64,000 nt of DNA from Brachybacterium fresconis (GCF_017876515.1 NZ_JAGIOC010000001.1:1-64000); one strand, 5' to 3'; counted from the stretch's first letter, positions 23,266 to 31,941 are shown. Numbers and translations are program-made. Notes: generated by a model not told the origin, from the sequence alone.

Positions 23266-24327
23266 ATGACTGCATCGATGACGCTGCGTCGCCGTGTCAC
23301 GGCCTCCCTCGCCGTGCTCGCCTCGGCCGCCCTGCTCGCCTCATGCACCGGCAACACGCCGGAGGCCGTCGGCGAGGGCGGCGGAGGCGGCGGTGATCCC
23401 CAGGCCGGCAGCAGCAACGACGAACCGGGCGAGACGGTCACGATCGGTTTCTCCGCGCCCGCCGCCGACCACGGCTGGATGGGTGCGATGAGCACCCGCG
23501 CCCAGGAGGTGGCCGACGAGTACGAGGACGTCGAGCTGCTGGTGGCCGAGGGCACCAACGATGTCAACCTCCAGATCAGCCAGATCGAGACGTTCATCAA
23601 CAACGACGAGGTGGACGCCATCGTCGTGGTCCCCTTCGACGGCGCCGCGCTGACGGGCGTCGCGCTGGAGGCGATGGCGGCCGGGATCCCGGTGATCAAC
23701 GTCGACCGCGAGTTCTCCGATCCCAATGCGGCCCGACTGACCGTGGTGGGAGACAACTACGGCATGGGCCACAACGCCGGTGAGTACATCTGCGAGCGCG
23801 TCGGCGATGACCCCGAAGCGGTGATCGCCGAGGTCGCAGGCATCTCCTCCCTGCCCCTGACCGAGGAGCGCACCCAGGGCTTCGAGGACGCACTCGGCGA
23901 GTGCGGTCAGGACGTCGACAACCGGGTCTCCGCCGACTTCACCGTCCAGGGCGGTGAGTCGGCCACGTCCAACCTGCTGCAGGCCGCCCCGGAGATCGAC
24001 GCCCTCTGGAACCACGACGACGACCAGGGCGTCGGCGTGCTGTCCGCGATCGAGAACGCCGGTCGCGACGAGTTCTTCATGGTCGGCGGTGCCGGCTCGG
24101 CGAACATGATGCGCCACATCCAGGAGGGTGACTCGGTCGTCGAGGCCACGGTGGTCTACCCCGCCAGCCAGGCCGCCAACGGCGTGGCGATGGCCCGACT
24201 GCTCGCCCAGGACAAGGCGGTCTCCGACCTCGTCGAGAACGAGATCCCGCGTCGCATCCAGCTGTACGCACCGGTCGTGTCCGAGGAGAACGTCGAGGAG
24301 TACATCGACTCGGCCTTCGAGTCCTGA
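23266..24327 (+). CDS. Sugar ABC transporter substrate-binding lipoprotein
   Basis: 353 aa. The N-terminus is a lipoprotein signal peptide: basic start MTASMTLRRR, a hydrophobic stretch, and lipobox LLASC with the acylated Cys27. A Gly-rich linker (about 36-50) leads to a periplasmic-binding-protein type I fold like RbsB (TIGFSAPAADHGWMGAM, then AIVVVPFDGAALTGVALEA, INVDREF). It delivers ligand to the RbsA/RbsC-type transporter encoded just before it. The ATG is chosen for the AAGGAG at 23252-23257 and the signal peptide. No kinase, isomerase or regulator is adjacent, so the ligand stays open. Confidence 0.94.
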   Translation: MTASMTLRRRVTASLAVLASAALLASCTGNTPEAVGEGGGGGGDPQAGSSNDEPGETVTIGFSAPAADHGWMGAMSTRAQEVADEYEDVELLVAEGTNDVNLQISQIETFINNDEVDAIVVVPFDGAALTGVALEAMAAGIPVINVDREFSDPNAARLTVVGDNYGMGHNAGEYICERVGDDPEAVIAEVAGISSLPLTEERTQGFEDALGECGQDVDNRVSADFTVQGGESATSNLLQAAPEIDALWNHDDDQGVGVLSAIENAGRDEFFMVGGAGSANMMRHIQEGDSVVEATVVYPASQAANGVAMARLLAQDKAVSDLVENEIPRRIQLYAPVVSEENVEEYIDSAFES

Positions 24328-24388
24328 GCCGGCCCGGGAACCTGCCGACGATGCTGCCCCGCAGGCGGTGCAGAGTCGGCGGCGGGGC

Positions 24389-25585
24389 TCAGCCCTCGGT
24401 CCGGGCTCGGTGGATCACCGGGGCGGCCTGCGCGATCTGCCACGGGCGGGCGCCCAGCTCGGCGAGCTGGGCGCCGATCTCCGGCTCGGTCGGCACGTCC
24501 TCGTGCTCCCAGATCCAGTGCCGCAGCAGGGCCGGCTGCAGGAGATTCTCCGGGGGCAGCTCCAGGTCCTCGGCGCGCTGGCCGACGGCCTCGCGCACCA
24601 GCTGGTAGCGCTCCCACACCTCCGGGCACTTCTTGGACCAGAGCTTGTGCGGTGGGGGATAGGAGCGTTCGCTGCGCTCGGGGAGATGGGAGGCGGGCAG
24701 CTCGAGACCTGACCGTGCTGCCTGCCACCACATGTCCTTGCGGTGCAGCTTCGCCGGCAGCGCCCGGTCGAAGGCGCCTCGGCCCCGGGGTGCCTCCTTG
24801 GCCGCGGTGACCAGATCGCGGTCCTTGATCACGCGGTGCGGGGAGAGGTCCTCGGCGGCGGCGATCTCGTCGCGCCGGGCCCACATCTCCCGGGCCGCGG
24901 CCAGCTGCTTGACCGAGCGCAGACCGCCCAGGCCGTGCAGCCCGCGCCAGGACGAGGACCGGGTCGGGCCGCGGTCGCGGACCAGCTCGTGCGCGAACTC
25001 CTGGCGGGCCCACTCGTCCTTGCCGTCCTGCCGCAGACGCTCGGCGAGGACGTCGCGGACCTCCACGAGCACCTCGACGTCCAGCGCCGCATAGGTGAGC
25101 CAGCCCTCCGGCAGCGGGCGCCGCGACCAGTCGGCGGCGGAATGCTCCTTGGCCAGACGCAGGCCGAGGGTGTCCTCGACGACGGCGCCGAGCCCCACCC
25201 GCTCCATCCCCAGCAGCCGTGCGGCGAGCTCGGTGTCGAACAGCGCCGCGGCGCGCATGCCGAGCTCCGTGAGGCTGGGCAGATCCTGCCCGGCGGCGTG
25301 CAGCACCCATTCCCGCTCGGCCAGCAGATCCAGCAGGGTCGCGGGAAGGGTGAAGGCCAGCGGATCGATCAGGGCGGTGCCCGCGGCGTCGGTGCGCAGC
25401 TGCACCAGGTAGGCGCGGGAGCTGTAGCGGTAGCTCGAAGCCCGCTCGGCGTCGACGGCGACCGGCTCCCGGGGTGCGGTGGAGGCGGCCTCGCACCAGG
25501 CGAGCAGAGGCTGGATCCGGTCGATGACGGGGACGATGCCGTCGCGAGGAGTGGTCAGATCGGTGACGGGGGCGGGCTCTGTCAC
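24389..25585 (-). CDS. rnd: Ribonuclease D-like 3'-5' exonuclease with HRDC domain
   Basis: 398 aa. The DEDD exonuclease domain shows Exo I VAVDAERA (Asp45, Glu47), Exo II around HAAGQDLPSL and Exo III YAALDVEVL (Tyr and Asp). An HRDC-type helical domain (RGLHGLGGLRSVKQLA onward) and a C-terminal extension follow. Family members trim structured RNA 3' ends such as tRNA precursors. Its start overlaps the DUF3000 gene stop by ATGA, a pairing common in actinobacteria. It ends 61 bp from the convergent ABC binding-protein gene. Confidence 0.92.
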   Translation of the reverse strand: MTEPAPVTDLTTPRDGIVPVIDRIQPLLAWCEAASTAPREPVAVDAERASSYRYSSRAYLVQLRTDAAGTALIDPLAFTLPATLLDLLAEREWVLHAAGQDLPSLTELGMRAAALFDTELAARLLGMERVGLGAVVEDTLGLRLAKEHSAADWSRRPLPEGWLTYAALDVEVLVEVRDVLAERLRQDGKDEWARQEFAHELVRDRGPTRSSSWRGLHGLGGLRSVKQLAAAREMWARRDEIAAAEDLSPHRVIKDRDLVTAAKEAPRGRGAFDRALPAKLHRKDMWWQAARSGLELPASHLPERSERSYPPPHKLWSKKCPEVWERYQLVREAVGQRAEDLELPPENLLQPALLRHWIWEHEDVPTEPEIGAQLAELGARPWQIAQAAPVIHRARTEG

Positions 25586-26223
25586 CGGGGGTCACCGGCT
25601 TCCTCGGGGCGCGGCGCCCTCGCATGGTGGGTGGGGGCGATCGGGGCGATCCGCGGCGGGGCCGGGGGCAGACCTCCCGCAGCGGCCAGCATCGCCGTCC
25701 AGGCCGCGAAGTGGGGAGCGAGTTCGGGGGCGGGGTCCTCGCCGTCGACCTCGTCCTCGATCTCGGGGGTCCAGGACACCCGCATCTCGACGTCCACGGT
25801 CGAGGGGCGCTCGGCGAGCGCGCCGTAGGACTGCGAGACCACCCGCGTGGCGGTGCACCCCAGTTCGCGGGAGTCCGCACCGTGCAGCTCGAGGGATTCG
25901 GTGACCCAGGACCAGGCCACGTCCCCGAGCATCGACTCGACCGCGAACTCCGGTTCCAGCTGTGCCTGGACGAGTGCCACCATCCGGTAGGTGCCGTCCC
26001 AGGACTCCTGCCCGGCGGGATCATGGAGGATCACCAGGCGACCGGAGGCCAGCTCCTCGTCGTGGACCAGGATCTCACCGGTGCAGGCCCAGGTGGACGG
26101 GGCCATCTTCGAGGGCGCAGGGATCTCGCGCCACGTGAACTCCGGACGGAGCGTGGCGCCGGTCATGGCGTCGACGGCGGCACGGAAGGTGTCGTCGCCG
26201 GTGCGGATTCGATGGACGGGCAC
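25582..26223 (-). CDS. DUF3000 family protein
   Basis: 213 aa from a GTG. It matches DUF3000 as I know it: FRAAVDAMTGATLRPEF, then REIPAPSKMAPSTWA, and a conserved GRLVILHDPAGQESWDGTYR segment. It is an actinobacteria-specific family of unknown function, usually encoded directly upstream of RNase D, as here. There is no ribosome binding site, but a TAGTCT box ends 6 nt before the GTG, so translation may start on a leaderless mRNA. No catalytic residues can be assigned. The acidic/Pro-rich C-terminus is probably flexible. Confidence 0.88.
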   Translation of the reverse strand: MPVHRIRTGDDTFRAAVDAMTGATLRPEFTWREIPAPSKMAPSTWACTGEILVHDEELASGRLVILHDPAGQESWDGTYRMVALVQAQLEPEFAVESMLGDVAWSWVTESLELHGADSRELGCTATRVVSQSYGALAERPSTVDVEMRVSWTPEIEDEVDGEDPAPELAPHFAAWTAMLAAAGGLPPAPPRIAPIAPTHHARAPRPEEAGDPR

Positions 26224-26229
26224 GCTGGG

Positions 26230-26235
26230 AGACTA
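26230..26235 (-). promoter_or_regulatory. Candidate -10 box for DUF3000-rnd
   Basis: Read on the minus strand, TAGTCT is followed by six bases and then the GTG of the DUF3000 gene. No Shine-Dalgarno is present, which suggests a leaderless start. Confidence 0.45.
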
Positions 26236-26314
26236 GTCGCGCACCGTGCTCCCGACCGGCAGGCGCGCCGGGGTCGCCGCGCCGGGCGGTCCCGGGCAGC
26301 TGCCGGTGTGCTCG

Positions 26315-26767
26315 TCAGCCGTCGGTGCGGTCGCCGTCGTCGGCGTCGTCGCTGTGGACGAGGCTGACGGAGTTGATGCAGTAGCGCTGGTCGGTCGGGG
26401 TGTCGAAGCCCTCGCCCTCGAAGACGTGGCCGAGATGCGAGCCGCACGAGGCGCAGCGGACCTCGACGCGGCGCATGCCCAGGGAGCTGTCCTCGAGCAG
26501 CTCGACCGAGTCGGAATCAGTCGGCGCGTAGAAGGAGGGCCAGCCGCAGTGGGCGTCGAACTGGGTCTCGGCGGTGAACAGCTCCGCACCGCAGGCCTTG
26601 CACGCGTAGGTGCCGGCGGGGCGGACCTCCTCGTACTTCCCGGTGCCGGGCCGTTCGGTGCCGCCCTGGCGGAGCACCTGATAGTCGGCCGGGGAGAGAC
26701 GCTCGCGCCACTGCTCGTCGGTGATGGTGAGGGGATAGGTGCGCGTGCCGATGGGTTCGGTGGACAT
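26315..26767 (-). CDS. msrB: Peptide-methionine (R)-S-oxide reductase
   Basis: 150 aa. It reduces methionine-R-sulfoxide in oxidised proteins. Two zinc CxxC pairs are Cys56/Cys59 and Cys105/Cys108. The catalytic cysteine is Cys130 in RYCINS, and the HCGWPSF and GHVF blocks are diagnostic. The ATG at 26767 is chosen because GGAGG lies 8 nt upstream; a start at 26857 would add a basic low-complexity stretch absent from the family. It is transcribed alone and diverges from the alpha/beta hydrolase gene. Confidence 0.96.
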   Translation of the reverse strand: MSTEPIGTRTYPLTITDEQWRERLSPADYQVLRQGGTERPGTGKYEEVRPAGTYACKACGAELFTAETQFDAHCGWPSFYAPTDSDSVELLEDSSLGMRRVEVRCASCGSHLGHVFEGEGFDTPTDQRYCINSVSLVHSDDADDGDRTDG

Positions 26768-26879
26768 CGAAGCTGCCTCCGCTCTGCGACGCCGCGGGCG
26801 TCGCGCTGGTGCGCGGGGTGCTCTCACCCCGCCGAGGATGGTGAACGCGGTGTTCACAGCCTCGATCCTAGTGCGTGGA

Positions 26880-26885
26880 TAGGAT
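26880..26885 (+). promoter_or_regulatory. Candidate -10 box for the alpha/beta hydrolase gene
   Basis: TAGGAT is followed by seven bases and the ATG at 26893. If transcription starts at that ATG the mRNA is leaderless. This spacing excludes the upstream GTG (26875) and ATG (26884) as starts. Confidence 0.5.
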
Positions 26886-26892
26886 GCGTGGT

Positions 26893-28248
26893 ATGACGTG
26901 TGAGCAGGATCGGCCCCGACCCACCAGCGCTCCTCTACGGTGGACGCAGGCCCTCCGACCGCGCTCCGACCAGGGACGCTGGGCCGAGGCCGCGCTCCTC
27001 GGCATGATCGGCGCCGTCTCGGCGTTCACGCTGAGCGCAGGCCTGCTGGCCGTAGGGGCCCGCGTGATGGCGCGCCTGCCGCTGGTCCCGCAGCAAGGGC
27101 TGCGCGGGAGGCCCGATCTGCCGGTGCGCGCGGTGCACACGGACCGGGTCCACCTCGAGAAGACCCGCGAGTCCGCACGCGACGGCTATCTCGCGCTGCG
27201 GCAGTCCGGAGGCACGGTGCATGTGCGCCTGGGACCCGTCCAGTCCCGCCCCACCCCCACCACGGTCGCGCGGCCGCTGCTGGCGGCGGACACCACGGAG
27301 CCGCTGCGGGTGGCCAGGGCGGCCGTCAACGGATTCTTCTGGGCGGGCACCCCCGCCACCGCCCACGGGCTGGAGACCGAGGAGGTCGAGGTCGACTCGC
27401 CCGTCGGGCCGATGCCCGCCTGGTTGGTGCGGCCCGACGAGGCACGGGGCTCCGTGGCCGGGCAGGCCGACACCTGGGCGATCCTGATCCACGGGCACGG
27501 CTCGATGCGCGGAGAGGCGCTGCGGGTGATCCCGCTGCTGCACCGCCTGGGTCTGACCAGCCTGACGATCACGTACCGCAACGACACCGGCGCCCCGGAT
27601 TCCGCGGACCGGATGTACCACCTCGGGGCCGACGAGTGGGAGGACACCGAGGCCGCGATCGAGTTCGCGCTGGCCCACGGCGCCCGCCGCATCGTGCTGA
27701 TGGGGTGGTCGATGGGCGGCGGCATCGCCCTGCGCGCCTCGGTGCGCACGGCTCACCGCGACCGGGTCGTCGCTCTGGTGCTGGACTCCCCGGCGGTGGA
27801 CTGGCAGGACATCCTGATCTACCACGCCACCGCGATGAAGGCCCCGCGCCCGATGCGCACCCTGGGGATGTGGATGATGACCTCGCCGGTCGGAGCCCGC
27901 ATGGTCCAGCTGCACGAGGCGCTCGCGCTGGACGAGATGACGCCCGAGCACTACGCCGACCACCTCATCCACCCCACACAGCTGTTCCACGCCCTGGACG
28001 ATGCGACCGTGCCGCCGGAGCCGAGTCGACGCCTGGCCGCGCTGCGCCCCGACGCGGTGGAGTTCGTGCCGTTCGAGGGCGCCTCCCACACCCGCGAGTG
28101 GAACCGTGACCCCGCCCGGTACGAACGCCATCTGGCCGATTTCCTCGGCCGGGTGCTGGGACTCGAGGACGAGGTCGCCGCGCTGCAGCTGCCGGTGCGC
28201 GATCCGGCCTCGGCTGCCCTCGAGGACTCGATCGGCCTGCGGCTGTGA
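26893..28248 (+). CDS. Alpha/beta-hydrolase family protein, membrane-anchored
   Basis: 451 aa from the chosen ATG (GTG 26875 and ATG 26884 are in-frame alternatives). One N-terminal hydrophobic segment at about residues 32-56 (LLGMIGAVSAFTLSAGLLAV) suggests a membrane anchor. The serine-hydrolase fold has an oxyanion region ILIHGHGSMRG, the nucleophile elbow GWSMGGG (Ser), and a late His in FEGASHTREW with a candidate Asp in HALDDATVPP. It resembles the S9/BAAT-like 'alpha/beta hydrolase' proteins of actinobacteria with unknown substrate. It stands alone between msrB (divergent) and a convergent RibD-like gene. Confidence 0.85.
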   Translation: MTCEQDRPRPTSAPLRWTQALRPRSDQGRWAEAALLGMIGAVSAFTLSAGLLAVGARVMARLPLVPQQGLRGRPDLPVRAVHTDRVHLEKTRESARDGYLALRQSGGTVHVRLGPVQSRPTPTTVARPLLAADTTEPLRVARAAVNGFFWAGTPATAHGLETEEVEVDSPVGPMPAWLVRPDEARGSVAGQADTWAILIHGHGSMRGEALRVIPLLHRLGLTSLTITYRNDTGAPDSADRMYHLGADEWEDTEAAIEFALAHGARRIVLMGWSMGGGIALRASVRTAHRDRVVALVLDSPAVDWQDILIYHATAMKAPRPMRTLGMWMMTSPVGARMVQLHEALALDEMTPEHYADHLIHPTQLFHALDDATVPPEPSRRLAALRPDAVEFVPFEGASHTREWNRDPARYERHLADFLGRVLGLEDEVAALQLPVRDPASAALEDSIGLRL

Positions 28249-28261
28249 TCCATCGGGCGTC

Positions 28262-28331
28262 GCAGGTGCGCTGACGCAGGTCCGCTGACTCAGGTGCGCT
28301 GACTCAGGTCCGCTGACCCGGGCCCCCTGAC
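28262..28331. repeat. 14-nt tandem repeat, five units
   Basis: The spacer between two convergent genes holds units of the form (G/T)CAGGT(G/C)CGCTGAC at 28262-28275, 28276-28289, 28290-28303 and 28304-28317, plus a degenerate fifth at 28318-28331. Alternate copies match best (G,C,G,C at one position), so the array probably grew by 28-nt duplication. Confidence 0.92.
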
Positions 28332-28364
28332 GCGGGGACCGGGATCGTCGGGTGGCCGACGCCG

Positions 28365-29117
28365 TCAGCGTCCGCGGCGGTACCGCGCGATCGTCGCGTG
28401 CTCGCCGACCAGCAGCGACCTCTGCTCCCATCCCTGGTCGTGCTCCGGACCGTGCAGCACGCGCGAGGACGGGCCGCCGATGGTGCGGTGCGTGGTCGAC
28501 AGGCACAGCTCGTCGAGCAGGCCGGCGGCCGCGAGCTGCCCCAGCGCCGAGGGCCCGCCCTCCGCCTGGATGGCGCGCAGTCCCCGCGCGGCCAGACCAT
28601 GGATCGCCGCGGCCGGGGTGGCGGCGGGGATCACCTGCTCCGGGTCCACGCCGGCACGCCGCCCGGCGTCGGCCGCGGCCTCGGGTGAGGCGATCAGGTA
28701 GAAGCCGCCGCGACGATCCAGCGTCGGGGGCAGGTCTCCGCTGTTCGACCAGACGGCGAGGGCAGGGCGCGCGGCCCCACCGGGCCGTCGGGACGGTGAC
28801 AGCAGGCCCTCGCGGCCCTGGACCGAGGAATAGTCCTCCACCCGCACCGTCCCGGCCCCCACCAGCACCACATCCGTCAGTGCGCGCAGCACCCCGAACA
28901 CCAGGGAGTCGTCGGGATTGCGCAGGGGCCCGCTGGTGCCGTCGGCCCCGTGGATCGCCCCGTCGAGGGTGGCGTTCATCATCGCTCGGACGTGCGCGGA
29001 GCCGGCGGCCGGCTCGGGGAACGCATAGAGATCGGCGATCATCCGCACTGCCTCGGGCCCGTCACGCAGGAGATGCGGGGCGGGCAGCAGCTCTCCATCA
29101 CGCAGCAGCAGATGCAC
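28365..29117 (-). CDS. Pyrimidine reductase family protein (RibD C-terminal domain)
   Basis: 250 aa. It matches the RibD C-terminal/dihydrofolate-reductase-like fold: RAMMNATLDGAIHG, then DSLVFGVLRALTDVVLVGAGTVR, and the late IQAEGGPSALGQL with GLLDELCLS. Such stand-alone proteins use NADPH; true RibD reduces the ribosyl side chain of the riboflavin precursor, but there is no deaminase domain here, so the real substrate is unknown. The GTG at 29117 is chosen for a GGAGG 5 nt upstream; an ATG at 29150 would add 11 residues. It diverges from the ZapE-like gene. Confidence 0.85.
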   Translation of the reverse strand: MHLLLRDGELLPAPHLLRDGPEAVRMIADLYAFPEPAAGSAHVRAMMNATLDGAIHGADGTSGPLRNPDDSLVFGVLRALTDVVLVGAGTVRVEDYSSVQGREGLLSPSRRPGGAARPALAVWSNSGDLPPTLDRRGGFYLIASPEAAADAGRRAGVDPEQVIPAATPAAAIHGLAARGLRAIQAEGGPSALGQLAAAGLLDELCLSTTHRTIGGPSSRVLHGPEHDQGWEQRSLLVGEHATIARYRRGR

Positions 29118-29208
29118 GGTTACCTCCGGGACGACGCCGATGTGTGGCACCGATCATCGCGCACGGCCCTGCGGGCCGCGAACCGGCACCGGCGGTGCGG
29201 ACGGACCA

Positions 29209-29214
29209 TACACT
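29209..29214 (+). promoter_or_regulatory. Candidate -10 box for the ZapE-like gene
   Basis: TACACT is followed by seven bases and the GTG at 29222. No ribosome binding site lies between, consistent with a leaderless mRNA. Confidence 0.5.
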
Positions 29215-29221
29215 GACCGCC

Positions 29222-30283
29222 GTGACTGAAGCGCTCTGCGACCGACGGCCCGCCCCGACCCTCGAGCGGATGCTCGCGGACCTGGTGCCCCCGCCGCGGT
29301 TCGCGCGCGCCCGGCTCGAGAACTACGTGCCCGACCCCGCCTATCCCTCCCAGGAGGAGGCGAAGCAGCGGATCAGCGCGTTCGCCGCCGAGCTGGGTCG
29401 GCCCACCGGCGGCTTCCTCGCCAAGCTGCGGCGCCGTCCCCGGGCGGCCCATGGCATCTACCTCGACGGCGGTTTCGGCGTCGGGAAGACCCATCTGCTG
29501 ACCGCCCTGTTCCACGCGGTCCCGGGCCAACGCGTCTACGGCACCTTCGTGGAGTACACGGACCTGGTCGGCGCCCTCGGGTTCCAGCGGGCCGTGGACC
29601 TGCTCGGCGAGTCGGTGCTGGTGTGCATCGACGAGTTCGAGCTCGACGACCCCGGCGACACGCTGCTGATGACCCGGCTGATCCGGGAGCTGTCCGATCG
29701 CGGAGTGGCCGTCGCGGCCACCTCCAACACGCTGCCGGACGCGCTCGGGGAGGGACGCTTCGCGGCGCAGGACTTCCTGCGCGAGATCCAGGCGATGGCC
29801 GAGCGGTTCCAGGTGCTGCGCATCGACGGCGAGGACTACCGCCGCCGCGACAGCGTCGCCGAGATCCGCTCCCTGCCCGAACCCACCGTGCGGGAACATG
29901 CCGAGGAGCGGACCGACACCACGCTCGACGACTTCGACGCGCTGCTGAAGCATCTCACCACGGTCCATCCCTCCCGCTACGGCGCCCTGATCGACGGCGT
30001 CTCCTCCGCGCACGTGACCGGGCTGCACGGTCTGAGGCACCACCACGACGCGCTGCGGTTCGTGGTGCTCGTGGACCGTCTCTACGACCGCACGGTGCCG
30101 GCGCTGGTCTCGACCGGACCTCGCGCCGACGTCGTCGACGACCTCTTCGCGCCCGAGCTGCTGGCCAGCGGCTATCGCAAGAAGTACTACCGCGCGCTGT
30201 CGCGTCTGGCCTCCCTCGCGCACGACGGATCCGGTCTCCTGGCCGGCGGCATCGACGATCCGGCCGGCGAACGCAGCGTGTGA
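29222..30283 (+). CDS. zapE: AFG1/ZapE-family ATPase
   Basis: 353 aa from a GTG. It is a P-loop AAA-like ATPase with Walker A GGFGVGKTH (residues 83-91), Walker B VLVCIDEFEL, and a sensor-like AATSNTLPDALGEGRF block. The C-terminal FVVLVDRLYDR and GYRKKYYRALSRLASL segments are characteristic of the family. E. coli ZapE associates with the division ring, and mitochondrial AFG1 aids turnover of respiratory proteins; the actinobacterial role is not established. A long open frame continues upstream, but homology begins here. A GntR-family gene follows 30 bp later. Confidence 0.9.
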   Translation: MTEALCDRRPAPTLERMLADLVPPPRFARARLENYVPDPAYPSQEEAKQRISAFAAELGRPTGGFLAKLRRRPRAAHGIYLDGGFGVGKTHLLTALFHAVPGQRVYGTFVEYTDLVGALGFQRAVDLLGESVLVCIDEFELDDPGDTLLMTRLIRELSDRGVAVAATSNTLPDALGEGRFAAQDFLREIQAMAERFQVLRIDGEDYRRRDSVAEIRSLPEPTVREHAEERTDTTLDDFDALLKHLTTVHPSRYGALIDGVSSAHVTGLHGLRHHHDALRFVVLVDRLYDRTVPALVSTGPRADVVDDLFAPELLASGYRKKYYRALSRLASLAHDGSGLLAGGIDDPAGERSV

Positions 30284-30313
30284 GAGGGCCCAGCACGTGA
30301 GCGAGCCCAGCAC

Positions 30314-31003
30314 ATGAACCTGCCGACGCCGCCGCGGGGGCCGGACGGCCCCGCACGGCGCTCCCGCTCGGAGCAGGCGCGCCGCGCCCTCGCCGGACGC
30401 ATCATGGACGGCGCCCTGGTGCCAGGAGCGCCGCTGCGCATCGGGGCGCTGTCCGAGGAGCTCGGCATGAGCGCGACCCCGGTGCGCGAGGCCCTGAACC
30501 TGCTGACCGGCGAGAAGCTCGTCGAGTACCTGCCGATGCGCGGCTTCGTCGTCACCCGTCCTCCCGATGACGAGCAGGTGCGGGCCATGGGGGAGGCGCG
30601 GGCGCTGCTCGAACCGCAGCTGGCCGCGCTCGCGGCGCAGCGCGCCACGCCCGCCGAGCGCGACGCGCTGGCGGCCACCCTCGAGCGGACGGCCGCGGCG
30701 GGGGTCGGTGCCCGCTTCCAGGAGTACGAGGGATATCTCGACCACTCCAGCGCTTTCCATGCCGAGATCGCCGCGGCGGCGCGCAACCCGTACCTGGCCG
30801 CCGCGCTCGAGGCGATCCCGGTGCACACGCTGCGGTTCCGGCGCTTCGGGACGTCGGGCGTCGATGACGCGGAGATCTCGGTGCGCGAGCACGCGGCCGT
30901 GCTCGCCGCCATCGGGCGCGGGGACACCGAGGGGGCCCGCGAGGCGATGGTGGCGCATGTGCGAGCCGTGACGGCGCGGGCGCTGGCCGGCTCGGCGTCC
31001 TGA
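30314..31003 (+). CDS. GntR-family transcriptional regulator, FCD (FadR) subfamily
   Basis: 229 aa. The N-terminal winged helix-turn-helix (about residues 15-80) includes SEELGMSATPVREALNLL and the wing MRGFVVTRPP. The all-helical FCD ligand domain (about 85-225) keeps the spaced metal-binding histidines (HAEIAAAARNPYL, the EHAAVL helix and MVAHVRAV). FCD regulators usually repress sugar-acid or organic-acid catabolism and are released by a pathway intermediate. It lies beside a convergent dehydrogenase and close to the SDR/aldolase genes, so it is the likely local regulator. The perfect palindrome at 31942-31956 is a candidate operator. Confidence 0.9.
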   Translation: MNLPTPPRGPDGPARRSRSEQARRALAGRIMDGALVPGAPLRIGALSEELGMSATPVREALNLLTGEKLVEYLPMRGFVVTRPPDDEQVRAMGEARALLEPQLAALAAQRATPAERDALAATLERTAAAGVGARFQEYEGYLDHSSAFHAEIAAAARNPYLAAALEAIPVHTLRFRRFGTSGVDDAEISVREHAAVLAAIGRGDTEGAREAMVAHVRAVTARALAGSAS

Positions 31004-31013
31004 CCCGGCGCCG

Positions 31014-31883
31014 TCAGCCCTCCGGCTCGAGGTACAGCTCCTGGACGACCGCATGGTCCTGGCCGCCATCGCCCCGGTCCACCGACCCGCGGTACAGGCC
31101 CAGCAGCGCGGGCAGCAACCGGGCGGGCAGGCCCGCGCTCTCGGCGGCGGCCGTGGCGTATCGCAGGTCCTTGACCTGGTTGTCAGCCGAGCCTCCCAGC
31201 GAGTACTCGCGCTCGATGAGCTTGTCCTTCTTCTGGGCGAGCACCTCGCTGCGGGCGAGCCCGCCCTCGAGCAGGGTCACCAGCTGCTGGACGTCGAGCC
31301 CGGAGCGCCGGGCGAGGGCGAACGCCTCGGCGAGGGCGGCGAGGGTGCCGCCGACGACGATCTGATTGCACAGCTTGGCGACCATGCCGGACCCGAGCGG
31401 GCCCAGGTGTACGACGGTCCCGCCGATCACCTCCAGCACCCCGAGCACCGCCGCGACATCGTCCCGAGTGCCCCCGACCATGAGCGAGAGGGTGCCGGCC
31501 GCGGCCCCGGCGACCCCGCCGGACATCGGCGCGTCGACCACGGCGATCCCGTCGACCGCGAGCTCCTCGGCCAGCTCGATGACCTGCTCCGGCCCGGTCG
31601 TCGACAGCACCACCAGGCGGGCGCCGGCAGCGCCCCAGGCCTGTCGCGTCGGGGCGTCGAGCAGCTCGCGCAGCGGGGCGACGTCCGGCAGCACGGACAG
31701 GATCACCGGTGCCGCGGCGTCGGCCGGGCGCTCGGCCCGGATCGCGCCGGCCGCGACCAGATCATCGGCCCGGCTCGCCGTCCGGTTCCACACCAGCGGC
31801 GTGAGACCGGCATCCAGCAGGGTGGCGGCGATGGGGTGGCCCATCGGTCCCAGACCGATCACCGCGATGCGGGGGGTGTTCAT
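31014..31883 (-). CDS. NAD(P)-dependent beta-hydroxyacid dehydrogenase (GarR/HIBADH family)
   Basis: 289 aa. It has an N-terminal Rossmann motif IAVIGLGPMGHPIAATLL, the family signature DAPMSGGVAGAAAGTLSLMV, and the catalytic Lys in GSGMVAKLCNQ, followed by the helical C-terminal domain. The family includes 2-hydroxy-3-oxopropionate (tartronate semialdehyde) reductase and 3-hydroxyisobutyrate dehydrogenase. Next to a KDPGal-type aldolase, a role in sugar-acid breakdown is plausible. The ATG at 31883 is preceded by GAAGGAG. It diverges from the first SDR gene, and the spacer holds an AT-rich promoter and a palindrome. Confidence 0.88.
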   Translation of the reverse strand: MNTPRIAVIGLGPMGHPIAATLLDAGLTPLVWNRTASRADDLVAAGAIRAERPADAAAPVILSVLPDVAPLRELLDAPTRQAWGAAGARLVVLSTTGPEQVIELAEELAVDGIAVVDAPMSGGVAGAAAGTLSLMVGGTRDDVAAVLGVLEVIGGTVVHLGPLGSGMVAKLCNQIVVGGTLAALAEAFALARRSGLDVQQLVTLLEGGLARSEVLAQKKDKLIEREYSLGGSADNQVKDLRYATAAAESAGLPARLLPALLGLYRGSVDRGDGGQDHAVVQELYLEPEG

Positions 31884-31925
31884 GGAAGCTCCTTCACAGG
31901 CGTCGGGGGAGACCGTAGACTCAGA

Positions 31926-31931
31926 ATCATA
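31926..31931 (-). promoter_or_regulatory. -10 box of the beta-hydroxyacid dehydrogenase gene
   Basis: On the minus strand the box reads TATGAT, inside an AT-rich island (31922-31939) that stands out in this GC-rich sequence. The region expected for its -35 (31949-31955) lies within the palindrome at 31942-31956. Confidence 0.5.
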
Positions 31932-31941
31932 TTTTATTCCT

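Noticed and set aside
28262-28331. CRISPR array
   Set aside because: The repeats are contiguous 14-mers without spacers and no cas gene is nearby.
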